Shown: piece by piece, positions 34,816 through 43,366 of the stretch
Position numbering within the stretch: position 1 is the stretch's first letter
Layout: each line of letters starts with the position of its first letter
Assembly: GCA_016287075.1 (NCBI GenBank)
Contig: JAEEVC010000007.1
Location: 58,734-122,733, forward strand
DNA from: Bacteroidales bacterium
Lineage (GTDB): Bacteria; Bacteroidota; Bacteroidia; Bacteroidales; UBA932
Direction of reading: 5' to 3'
Length of the DNA stretch: 64,000 nucleotides
Notes under the pieces: generated by a model
Databases searched by the model: none
Seen by the model: only the letters and a program-made list of their open reading frames with translations
What the model was told of the DNA's origin: nothing
Program-made: the position numbers and the translations under genes

Positions 34816-37020
34816 ATGGACCGTAAACTATACTCCTGCAGCGATATGGACAGATTCGATTTGGTCAAGGAATCCTTCACCCGGAAGGAGGTGCCCGCCG
34901 AGATTCCGGCGGGAAAGACGTCAGACTGGTACGGCGAACTGGTGTTCGACCGGGCCAAGATGTGCAAGTATCTGGATGCCAATATTCTACAGGATCTGCT
35001 TGCCTGTATTGAAGGTGGCAAGGCGCTGGACCGCAAGACGGCGGACGGGGTTGCCAGGGGCATGAAGGTATGGGCGATGGAACATGGCGTGACCCATGTG
35101 ACCCACTGGTTCCAGCCGCTGACCGAAGGGACGGCCGAGAAACACGACGCCCTGATCGACTATGACGGGAAAGGCGGCGTGATCGAGACCTTTGACGGAT
35201 CGATGCTCGCCCAGCAGGAGCCGGATGCCTCTTCCTTCCCGAGCGGCGGGATCCGGGCCACTTTCGAGGCGCGCGGATATACGGCATGGGACCCGACGTC
35301 CCCGGTCTTCATCCTGGACGATACGCTCTGTATCCCGACCGTGTTCGTCTCCTATACGGGGGAGGCCCTGGATTACAAGACGCCGCTGAAGAAGGCTTTG
35401 AAAGCCGTCGGAGACGCCGCCGTCCCCATCTGCCGCCTCTTCGATCCGGCCGTGTCGAAAGTCTATTCCTACCTGGGCTGGGAGCAGGAGTATTTCCTGG
35501 TGGATGAGGCCCTGTATGCCGCCCGCACGGACCTGATGATCACCGGACGCACCCTTTTCGGCCACAATTCATCCAAGAACCAGCAGCTGGACGACCATTA
35601 TTTCGCGGCCATTCCCGCCCGCGTCGCCGCTTTCATGCGCGACCTCGAGGTGGCCGGGCACCGGCTGGGGATTCCGCTGAAGACCCGTCATAATGAAGTG
35701 GCGCCCAATCAGTTCGAGCTCGCGCCCATCTACGGCGAGACCAACCTCGCCAACGACCAGAACCAGATCGTCATGAACCTGATGGGGCATTTCGCCCGGA
35801 AGCACGGTTTCGTGGTGCTCCTGCACGAGAAGCCGTTCGACGGGGTGAACGGGTCCGGCAAGCACAACAACTGGTCCCTCGGTACGGATACCGGCGTCGC
35901 GTTGCTGGCGCCGGGCAAGGATGCGAAGGGCAATCTCCAGTTCATCACCTTCTTCGTGAATGTCCTTGCGGCCGTGCAGAAGCACAATGCGCTGCTGAAG
36001 GCCTCCATCGCCAGCGCGACCAATGCGCACCGCCTGGGTGCGAACGAAGCGCCGCCGGCCATTGTTTCCGCCTTCCTGGGCCGCACGATGACGGAAGTGC
36101 TGCACAAACTGCTCGAGGTACCTTCCGATACGCCGATCGAAATCGCCGGCAAGAAGGGCAAGACGCTGGGCCTCGTCGAAATCCCGGAGCTTTTCGTGGA
36201 CAATACCGACCGGAACCGGACCTCGCCTTTCGCCTTCACCGGCAACCGTTTCGAGTTCCGCGCCGTCGGTTCCAGCGCCAACTGCGCCGGGGCCATGACG
36301 ACGCTGAACGCGGCCGTTGCCGAACAGCTGCTGGATTTCAAAGTGGCTGTGGACAAGGAAATTGCGGCAGGGAAGCCGACCAACGTGGCCATCATGGATG
36401 TCCTCAAGCCCATCATCCGCTCGGTCCTCGATGTCGTCTGCTTCGACGGCAACGGATACACGGAAGAATGGCGGCAGGAGGCGATCCGCCGCGGGCTCGA
36501 CGTCGAGACCAACGTGCCCAAGATGTTCTGCGAGTTCACCAAGCCGGCGGCCGTGGAAATGTTCACGAAGACCGGCGTCTATTCCGAGAAGGAACTGATC
36601 GCCAGGAATGAGGTGAAGTGGGAGACCTATATCAAGAAGGTCCAGATTGAATCGCGCGTCATGGTCCGCATGGCGCTGAACCACATCGTCCCGGCCGCAC
36701 TGGAATACAAGGCCAGGCTGCTGAAGGAAGTTACGCTTGCGAAGGAACTGTACGGCAACCTGGACAACTGCACGGCGGAAATGACCATTCTCGACGAGAT
36801 CAACCGCTATGTCGAGCAGGTGCGCGTCCGGGCGATTGCGATGAATGATGCGCGCCGGGCTGCCAACATGACGGAAGACATTTACCAGCGTGCCCTGGCC
36901 TATCACGAAATTGCGGAGAGTTTCCCGGGCCTCCGCAGGCCCATCGACAAACTCGAAGAGGTGGTGGACAACCGGATATGGCCGCTGCCGAAGTATCGCG
37001 AGATGCTTTTCATCAGCTAA
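34816..37020 (+). CDS. glnN: Glutamine synthetase type III
   Basis: RHNEVAPNQFELAPIYGETNLANDQNQIVMNLM, EKPFDGVNGSGKHNNWSL; start 34816 or 34846. Confidence 0.93.
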   Translation: MDRKLYSCSDMDRFDLVKESFTRKEVPAEIPAGKTSDWYGELVFDRAKMCKYLDANILQDLLACIEGGKALDRKTADGVARGMKVWAMEHGVTHVTHWFQPLTEGTAEKHDALIDYDGKGGVIETFDGSMLAQQEPDASSFPSGGIRATFEARGYTAWDPTSPVFILDDTLCIPTVFVSYTGEALDYKTPLKKALKAVGDAAVPICRLFDPAVSKVYSYLGWEQEYFLVDEALYAARTDLMITGRTLFGHNSSKNQQLDDHYFAAIPARVAAFMRDLEVAGHRLGIPLKTRHNEVAPNQFELAPIYGETNLANDQNQIVMNLMGHFARKHGFVVLLHEKPFDGVNGSGKHNNWSLGTDTGVALLAPGKDAKGNLQFITFFVNVLAAVQKHNALLKASIASATNAHRLGANEAPPAIVSAFLGRTMTEVLHKLLEVPSDTPIEIAGKKGKTLGLVEIPELFVDNTDRNRTSPFAFTGNRFEFRAVGSSANCAGAMTTLNAAVAEQLLDFKVAVDKEIAAGKPTNVAIMDVLKPIIRSVLDVVCFDGNGYTEEWRQEAIRRGLDVETNVPKMFCEFTKPAAVEMFTKTGVYSEKELIARNEVKWETYIKKVQIESRVMVRMALNHIVPAALEYKARLLKEVTLAKELYGNLDNCTAEMTILDEINRYVEQVRVRAIAMNDARRAANMTEDIYQRALAYHEIAESFPGLRRPIDKLEEVVDNRIWPLPKYREMLFIS

Positions 37021-37151
37021 GTAAAACAGAAAGAATAACCTGGATCACCGGTGACATTTACCCGGACAGGGCTGCGAAGCAGCAGGCACCGGTGATGCAG
37101 GTTATTCTTTCTATTACCGGTGACGCAGGTTATTCTTTCACAATTCCTTAA
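37021..37151. repeat. Dispersed palindromic element, copy B (inverted spacer, extra right half-arm)
   Basis: Arms 37029-37053 and 37087-37111 (24/25 paired), spacer 37054-37086, extra right-arm copy 37116-37139; flanks match copy A in the same orientation. Confidence 0.9.
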
Positions 37152-37171
37152 GCGGCCGTTTCGGCGGCTGT

Positions 37172-37633
37172 TTACCGGACCTCCGGTTCTTTCGGCAGGC
37201 TCAGCCTGGCAATGATGTCGTCAAGCATGCGGAAGAGTTCCGGCGCCGTTTCGGGATTGACGCTGTCGCAGGTGACGGCGCTGCCGACTGTTTGCGGGAC
37301 CTCCGCCAGTTTTTTCTGAAGGTTTTTTCCCTTCCGGGTCAGGGTGACAATCGTCTGCCGGGCATCTTCCTTGCCCTTCGTGCGCTTCAGGATCCCTTCT
37401 TTCTCCATCCGCTGCAGCAGCGGCGTAATGGTGTTCGTTTCCAGGAAGAGACGCTTGGCGATGTCATTGACCGGCTGGGCGTCCTTCTCCCACAGGACCA
37501 GCAGGACCAGATACTGCGGATAGGTCAGGCCATCCCCGCATAGCAGGGGATGGTAGGCCTGTGAGAGAAGGCGTGACGCCGTATAGAGCCGGAAACAAAG
37601 CTGGTTGTCCAGTTTGAATTCCTCGGGGATCAT
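37172..37633 (-). CDS. MarR-family transcriptional regulator
   Basis: 153 aa; LTYPQYLVLLVLWEKDAQPVNDIAKRLFLETNTITPLLQRMEKEGILKRTKGKEDARQTIVTLT. Confidence 0.92.
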   Translation of the reverse strand: MIPEEFKLDNQLCFRLYTASRLLSQAYHPLLCGDGLTYPQYLVLLVLWEKDAQPVNDIAKRLFLETNTITPLLQRMEKEGILKRTKGKEDARQTIVTLTRKGKNLQKKLAEVPQTVGSAVTCDSVNPETAPELFRMLDDIIARLSLPKEPEVR

Positions 37634-38247
37634 AACATTCCCTGGATGTCCTTCTCCATTTCTTCCGGCGTGGTGGTCGGCGCGAAGCGCTTGATGACGG
37701 AACCGTCCCGGTTGATGAGGAACTTGGTGAAATTCCAGCGGATATCGCTGTCCTTCTCCATGCTCTTGCTGAGGGCCTTCAGCATTTTGGCCGTGGCTTT
37801 TGCCTTGAAGCCGCTGTACTGCTCCGCAGGTGCCTGGGATTTCAGGTACTCGAATACGGGCTCTGCGTTGGGGCCGTTCACGTCGGTCTTCGCCATCAGC
37901 GGGAAGGTAACGCCGTGATTGAGGCGGCAGAATTCGGCGATCTCGTCATTGGAACCGGGCTCCTGGCCGGCGAACTGGTCGCAGGGGAAGCCGAGGATGA
38001 CGAATCCCTGGTCCTTGTATTTCTGGTAGAGGGCCTCCAGGCCGTCATACTGCGGGGTGAAACCGCATTTGGATGCGGTATTGACGATCATCAGGACTTT
38101 CCCTTCGTACTGGGCGAGGTCCACTTCGGCACCCTTGTTGCCCGTGGTTTTGAAGTCGTAAATCTTTGCCATGTCTTGCTTGTTTTGGGCACAGGCCGGC
38201 GACGCAAGGAGCGCCGCCAGCAAGGCGAAATTGAGGATTCCTTTCAT
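37630..38247 (-). CDS. Glutathione peroxidase-like thiol peroxidase with lipoprotein-like signal
   Basis: 205 aa; VNTASKCGFTPQYDGLEALYQKYKDQGFVILGFPCDQFAGQEPGS; WNFTKFLINRDG. Confidence 0.92.
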   Translation of the reverse strand: MKGILNFALLAALLASPACAQNKQDMAKIYDFKTTGNKGAEVDLAQYEGKVLMIVNTASKCGFTPQYDGLEALYQKYKDQGFVILGFPCDQFAGQEPGSNDEIAEFCRLNHGVTFPLMAKTDVNGPNAEPVFEYLKSQAPAEQYSGFKAKATAKMLKALSKSMEKDSDIRWNFTKFLINRDGSVIKRFAPTTTPEEMEKDIQGML

Positions 38248-38248
38248 T

Positions 38249-38704
38249 TTAGAGCTGCTTTACCAGCCAGTTCTGCAGGCCGATCTTCCCGATGAGGTCG
38301 AGCTGGGTTTCGCTCCAGAGCATGTCTTCTTCCTCATCCAGGGCATAGGCCTTCATGATATCGTAGGTCTTGAAATCGTCCTGGAGGGAGAGGACGAGCT
38401 GCTGGAGGATCGGGACCTGTTCGTGGGAAACGGCGAGGTCGGCCTTGATGTATTCCACCGGGTCGGTGGTGACGGCCATCGCCGGAGCGGCTTCCACCTG
38501 GGGCGTACCGCCGAGGTCCAGGATGCGCTCGATGAACTGGTCGACCCATCCCATTTCTTCCGCCGCGTGCGCGGCATACTTCTCACCCAGTTTGGTGAAA
38601 CCCTGGTCCGCGAAGATCTTACCTTCGATCTTGTGCTGGAGAGACTGTGCGGCGAGGCCGGTTGCATAGGCCTGAAGGGCCGCGATGGATTGCTTTTTGT
38701 TCAT
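38249..38704 (-). CDS. Ferritin-like / bacterioferritin-type protein
   Basis: 151 aa; four-helix EXXH pattern AAHAAEEMGWVDQFIERILDLGG, LDEEEDMLWSETQLDLIGKIG. Confidence 0.75.
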   Translation of the reverse strand: MNKKQSIAALQAYATGLAAQSLQHKIEGKIFADQGFTKLGEKYAAHAAEEMGWVDQFIERILDLGGTPQVEAAPAMAVTTDPVEYIKADLAVSHEQVPILQQLVLSLQDDFKTYDIMKAYALDEEEDMLWSETQLDLIGKIGLQNWLVKQL

Positions 38705-38732
38705 GATTTCTGTGTTTTTATCGTTTATTTAT

Positions 38733-38782
38733 ATCGTTCACGATGCAAATATACGACAATTATTTTATATCGCAAGCGATAT
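38733..38782 (-). promoter_or_regulatory. Promoter with two palindromic operator candidates upstream of ferritin-GPx-marR operon
   Basis: ATCGT-TC-ACGAT (38733-38744) and ATATCGC-AA-GCGATAT (38767-38782); minus-strand TATATTTG -7 box between them with TTG 19 nt upstream. Confidence 0.65.
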
Positions 38783-38808
38783 TTCGAAAAAATGAACAAA
38801 AATTAGCA

Positions 38809-40257
38809 TTATTTCCGCGAAAGCGACTGCAGGAGGTACAGGACTGGGAAGATTTCCAGACGGCCGATCAGCATTTCGACCATGCCGGCGGCCTTCAGGA
38901 CAGGGGGGAATGCGGCATAGTTCGACATGGAGCCGACTTCGCCGAAACCGGGACCGACATTCCCGATGCAGGCGACGGATGCTGTGACCCCCGTTGTGAA
39001 ATCCAGTCCGAGCGCGATGTTGAAGGCGGCGAAGATGACGACAATCAGCAGGTAACAGAAGATATAGCCGTAGGCATCGCTGACCTGTTCGTCGGATTTG
39101 GGCCGTCCGTCCACGCGGATGAGCTGGATGGACCGCGGATTGACCGTCAGTTTGACTTTCCGGTGAATCCCTTTGGCTGCAAGGATGGCCCTGTCGATCT
39201 TGATTCCGCCGGATGTGGAGCCGGAACATCCGCAGATGAGCGAACAGATGATCAGGACCGCCATGCTGAGCGGCGGCCACTGGGTCGTGTCCCGGGTGGC
39301 GAAGCCCGTGGTCGTCGAGATGGAACTGACCTGGAACGTGGCATCCCGCAGTGCCTCCCAGAAGGATGCGCAGGTCCCATGGACCATCAGGTCCACCGTG
39401 ACGGCGACGATGGCGATGCCGACCAGGGAGAGGAATACCTTGATGGTCTCGGACTTCCATATATATTTAGGACGTCCCTTGAGGAAGGCCAGGAACAGGA
39501 TGCCGAAATGGACGCCGGCAGCGAGCATGGCGACGCTCAGGACCAGCTCGGCGGCCGGGTTGGCGTAATAGGCGATGCTCAAATTGCGGGTGCAGAAACC
39601 GCAGGTGCTGCAGGCGGACATCGCGTTGGTCGCCGCGTCGAACCAGCCCATCCCCGTGAGTTTCAGGGAGAAGAAAGTCAGGACCGTCAGGGCGATATAG
39701 GTGAGCAGCATCCGGTTGGCAAAACTGCCGCTGTTCTCGCCCATGAGCGCATCCCGCGCGACATTGGAGATTTCCGCCTTGGACAGCGCGGACTTGTCGG
39801 CGCCGGCCGTCAGCATGGAGAACATGGTGACGATCCCGATGCCGCCGACCCAGGCCGTGGAGATCCGCCAGAACTGCAGGCCGCGCGGGAGCGCCTCGAT
39901 GTCGTTCAGGATGGAGGCCCCGGTGGTGGTGAAGCCGGAGACGCTCTCGAACAGGGCATTGATGAAGGTGAATTCATGCCCGTAGAAGAGAAAGGGGAGC
40001 ATCCCGAAAAGACAGGCGAGGAGCCATGCCCCGACAACGATGCAGTTCCCTTCCTTGAAGGTCAGCGCATGATGGTTCCGCTTGACGAAGATGAGCGGAT
40101 ATGCGCCTACGGTCCCGGTCAGGAAGGCAGGGAACAGAAGGGAAAGCCGGCTTTCATCGCCGGGTGTCCACAAGGCAATGATGCCGGAAACGGTCATAAG
40201 GGCCGTTACAAGCAGCAGGGAAATGCCGATATACCAGGTTATTATCCTCCAATTCAT
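38809..40257 (-). CDS. trkH: TrkH-family potassium uptake protein
   Basis: Start MNWRIITWYIGISLLL; FESVSGFTTTGAS, NAMSACSTCGF, TTTGFATRDTTQWP, GCSGSTSGGIKIDR. Confidence 0.92.
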   Translation of the reverse strand: MNWRIITWYIGISLLLVTALMTVSGIIALWTPGDESRLSLLFPAFLTGTVGAYPLIFVKRNHHALTFKEGNCIVVGAWLLACLFGMLPFLFYGHEFTFINALFESVSGFTTTGASILNDIEALPRGLQFWRISTAWVGGIGIVTMFSMLTAGADKSALSKAEISNVARDALMGENSGSFANRMLLTYIALTVLTFFSLKLTGMGWFDAATNAMSACSTCGFCTRNLSIAYYANPAAELVLSVAMLAAGVHFGILFLAFLKGRPKYIWKSETIKVFLSLVGIAIVAVTVDLMVHGTCASFWEALRDATFQVSSISTTTGFATRDTTQWPPLSMAVLIICSLICGCSGSTSGGIKIDRAILAAKGIHRKVKLTVNPRSIQLIRVDGRPKSDEQVSDAYGYIFCYLLIVVIFAAFNIALGLDFTTGVTASVACIGNVGPGFGEVGSMSNYAAFPPVLKAAGMVEMLIGRLEIFPVLYLLQSLSRK

Positions 40258-40302
40258 GGCTGCTTCGATTGACGGGACAAAGTTATCGGCCCGGATTGCA
40301 TT

Positions 40303-40344
40303 TATCAATACAATATTTTTTATATTTGCATTGATAATATCAAT
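40303..40344 (+). promoter_or_regulatory. Candidate OxyR autoregulatory site overlapping promoter
   Basis: TATCAAT (40303-40309), TATATTTG -7 box (40321-40328), ATTGATA-A-TATCAAT palindrome (40330-40344). Confidence 0.5.
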
Positions 40345-40354
40345 CGAGTAGCCC

Positions 40355-41281
40355 ATGATTACGCTTCAGCAACTGCGCTATATCGTCGCCATCGACGAAT
40401 ACAGGCATTTCGGGAAGGCGGCCGAGGCCTGCGGGCTGACCCAGCCCACCCTCAGCCTGATGGTCAAGAAGATCGAGGAGGAACTGGATGTCCGTCTCTT
40501 TGACCGCAATGCCCATCCCGTGCATCCGACGGAGATCGGCCGGAAGGTGATCGACCAGGCGAAGGTGGTCCTGTATCATGCGGGACAGATCGCCGAGATG
40601 ACCCGTTCCGAGAAGGAGATCCTCTCCGGTTCCCTGAAAATCGCCCTGATTTCAACGGTGGCGCCCGTGCTGGTCCCCGGGTTGTTCCGCTTCCTCGGCG
40701 AGAAGGCGCCGGCGCTTTCCCTGCAGACGGAAGAGATGCTCACCCATACCATCCTGGACAGGCTCAGGAAGGCCGAAGTGGATATGGGCATTTTGGCAGG
40801 ACCGGTGCAAGATCCTGATTTCCTGGAGATTCCCCTCTATCACGAGACTTTCCTCGCCTATGTTTCACCGGACAATCCGCTTGCGGAGCAGGATTGCATC
40901 ACCCGGGAAACGCTCCTGGGACAGGCTGTCTGGATCATCCGCGACGGTCTGCGACGCCTGGACCCTGCGGACCGGGAAGGAGGAGCCATTACGTATGAAC
41001 GGTTCTTCGAAGGCGGCCGCGTCGGCACGCTGATCCAGGTCGTCAATGAAAACGGGGGCGTGACCGTCGTCCCGGAAACGCATACGGACCTGATCCTCTT
41101 CAGCCAGCAGAAATGTCTCCGTCCCATCGTCGATCCGGTGCCGAGCCGGACCATCTCCCTGGTCATCCGCAGCGATTATATCCACGAGGCGAAATTGAAC
41201 GCGGTGGTGGATGCCGTGCGGCGCATCATTCCGGCGAACCTGCACGAGGGCCCTGTCCGGAAGGGGACGCTCCGATTATAG
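40355..41281 (+). CDS. oxyR: LysR-family regulator, OxyR-like
   Basis: 308 aa; MITLQQLRYIVAIDEYRHFGKAAEACGLTQPTLSLMVKKIEEELDVRLFDR. Confidence 0.85.
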   Translation: MITLQQLRYIVAIDEYRHFGKAAEACGLTQPTLSLMVKKIEEELDVRLFDRNAHPVHPTEIGRKVIDQAKVVLYHAGQIAEMTRSEKEILSGSLKIALISTVAPVLVPGLFRFLGEKAPALSLQTEEMLTHTILDRLRKAEVDMGILAGPVQDPDFLEIPLYHETFLAYVSPDNPLAEQDCITRETLLGQAVWIIRDGLRRLDPADREGGAITYERFFEGGRVGTLIQVVNENGGVTVVPETHTDLILFSQQKCLRPIVDPVPSRTISLVIRSDYIHEAKLNAVVDAVRRIIPANLHEGPVRKGTLRL

Positions 41282-41307
41282 GCGGAGGGAAGCTCCGGGG
41301 CAACCCG

Positions 41308-42201
41308 TTATTTCCCAAGGAATTCCGAGGGGGTCATGCCCGTTGTTTTCTTGAAGAGGCGGGTGAAATGGTGCGGAAACTCGAAGCCCAGCAGGTGCGC
41401 GGTTTCGCCGACGTTGTGTCCGTTCATCAGCAGGTTCTTTCCCTGATCGATGACAAAGGAATGGATGTAGCCGATGGCCGTGCCGCCCGTGGCCTTGTGG
41501 ATGACGTCGCCCAGATAATGGGACGAATAGGCCAGCTTGTCCGCACAGTACCGGACGGTCGGGATGCCCAAGTCCAGTTGCCGGCCGTTCAGGTAATACG
41601 CGCGGAGCAGGTGGTGGAAGCGTTTGAGCAGGTCCGAGGAGCTCTGTTCTTCTTTGGACAGCTGGCGCAGATAGATCCGGTTGCAGTATTCCAGGATGAG
41701 CCGGATATAGGCGAGGATGACGGTCCGGAGGGCACCGGAATCGGCATTTTCCTGCAGCTCGTGCCGAAGCTGGGTGAGCAGCTGGGTGATCCGGCTCCAC
41801 TCTGCGGGCTCCATCCGCAAGGTTTCCATGGCAAAATAGGAGAAGAAGGAATAATCCTTCATGCGGGCTTCCAGGTCCGTTCCGTGCAGGAGTTCCGGCG
41901 AGAACAGCAGGACCCAGCCGCTGATGTGGATGCCCTCCCCGTCGTCTTCCTTCCCGCCGATCTGGCCGGGCTCGACGGCGATGATGGAGCCGTCGGCCGC
42001 ATCGAACATTTTCATCCCGTACGTGAGGTTCTTCGGGAAGTTGCGCTGGATGAAGAGGCCATAGACCCCGTAGCGGTTCAGGCTGGAGCGGATGGGCGAC
42101 ACCTCGTCATAGTGGATGACGCTGACCAGCGGATGCAGGACGGGTGCGCCCAGATAGCGGGCGTAGTCGTTGGGGGAGGAGACGTGCAGGATGTCTTTCA
42201 T
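41308..42201 (-). CDS. AraC-family transcriptional regulator
   Basis: 297 aa; C-terminal YIHSFVIDQGKNLLMNGHNVGETAHLLGFEFPHHFTRLFKKTTGMTPSEF. Confidence 0.92.
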   Translation of the reverse strand: MKDILHVSSPNDYARYLGAPVLHPLVSVIHYDEVSPIRSSLNRYGVYGLFIQRNFPKNLTYGMKMFDAADGSIIAVEPGQIGGKEDDGEGIHISGWVLLFSPELLHGTDLEARMKDYSFFSYFAMETLRMEPAEWSRITQLLTQLRHELQENADSGALRTVILAYIRLILEYCNRIYLRQLSKEEQSSSDLLKRFHHLLRAYYLNGRQLDLGIPTVRYCADKLAYSSHYLGDVIHKATGGTAIGYIHSFVIDQGKNLLMNGHNVGETAHLLGFEFPHHFTRLFKKTTGMTPSEFLGK

Positions 42202-42301
42202 ATCGGATATAAAGGTAGAAATATTTCCGTTTATTTACAAATATCAGCATTATTGGTATGTATTCAACCCAAATCGGTTCATTTCTTCCGGACGGGATGC
42301 C

Positions 42302-42309
42302 TACCTTTG
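42302..42309 (+). promoter_or_regulatory. -7 box for alpha/beta hydrolase gene
   Basis: TACCTTTG 13 nt before ATG 42323. Confidence 0.45.
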
Positions 42310-42322
42310 CAAAAAATAACGG

Positions 42323-43366
42323 ATGAAAAAGATCTATCCCGCCCTCCTGGCATCCCTGGTGCTGATGGGCTGCCAGACAAAAACAATGCATATGGATACG
42401 CTTTCCCTTACCCGGGAATGGGACAAAACCTTCCCGCAATCCGAGCTGGTCAACCACAGCAAGGTCACCTTCCACAACCGCTACGGCATCGTCCTGGCGG
42501 CGGATATGTATGTTCCGAAAGATGCAGAAGGCAAGCTCCCTGCCATTGCTGTCAGCGGGCCCTTCGGCGCGGTAAAGGAGCAGTGCTCCGGACTTTACGC
42601 GCAGCACATGGCCGAGCGGGGGTTCCTGACCATCGCTTTCGACCCTTCCTTCACCGGTGAAAGCGGGGGAGAACCGCGCAGGATGGCTTCTCCGGACATC
42701 AATACGGAAGATTTCCTGGCCGCGGTTGACTTCCTTTCCACCTGCGACCTCGTGGATCCCGAACGCATCGGCATCATCGGCATCTGCGGCTTCGGCGGCA
42801 TGGCCGTCAATGCCGCGGCGCTGGATCCGCGCATCAAGGCGACGGTCGCGTCCACCATGTATGACATGAGCAAGGTGAACGTGGAAGGCTACTTCGCGAG
42901 CGAGGATACGCCGGCCCAACGGATGGAGAAGCGCAAAGCCCTGGCCGCTCAACGCACAAAGGACTATGCTGCAGGGACCTACGAGCGTGCCGGCGGCGTC
43001 ATCGACCCGCTGCCGGAGGATGCGCCCTGGTTCGTGAAGGAATACCATTCCTATTATAAGACCCCGCGCGGGTACCATCCGCGCAGCGGCAACTCCACCG
43101 ACGGCTGGAACGTCATCGGGTGCCAGAGCTTCATGAACCAGCCCCTGCTCGCGTGGGCCGGGGAAATCGAGAATCCCGTGCTCCTGATCCACGGCGAGAA
43201 AGCCCACAGCCGCTATTTCAGCGAATATGCCTTCAGCCTGATGACGGGCTCCAACAAGGAACTGATGATTATCCCCGGCGCCACCCATATGGATCTGTAT
43301 GACGATGCAGCCGGAGTGATTCCCTATGATACGATGGAAAACTTCTTTCAAACGAATCTGCGATGA
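42323..43366 (+). CDS. Alpha/beta hydrolase, predicted lipoprotein
   Basis: 347 aa; MKKIYPALLASLVLMGCQTK; GIIGICGFGGMAVNAAALDPRIKA; LLIHGEKAHSRYF. Confidence 0.85.
   Translation: MKKIYPALLASLVLMGCQTKTMHMDTLSLTREWDKTFPQSELVNHSKVTFHNRYGIVLAADMYVPKDAEGKLPAIAVSGPFGAVKEQCSGLYAQHMAERGFLTIAFDPSFTGESGGEPRRMASPDINTEDFLAAVDFLSTCDLVDPERIGIIGICGFGGMAVNAAALDPRIKATVASTMYDMSKVNVEGYFASEDTPAQRMEKRKALAAQRTKDYAAGTYERAGGVIDPLPEDAPWFVKEYHSYYKTPRGYHPRSGNSTDGWNVIGCQSFMNQPLLAWAGEIENPVLLIHGEKAHSRYFSEYAFSLMTGSNKELMIIPGATHMDLYDDAAGVIPYDTMENFFQTNLR

Noticed and set aside
25549-37020. Composite transposon or genomic island bounded by the two palindromic elements
   Set aside because: No transposase or integrase; both elements lie between convergent genes and glnN is a core gene; flank orientation is the same in both copies.
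25459-37139. CRISPR or tandem-repeat array
   Set aside because: Only two dispersed palindromic copies, no regular repeat/spacer array and no cas genes.
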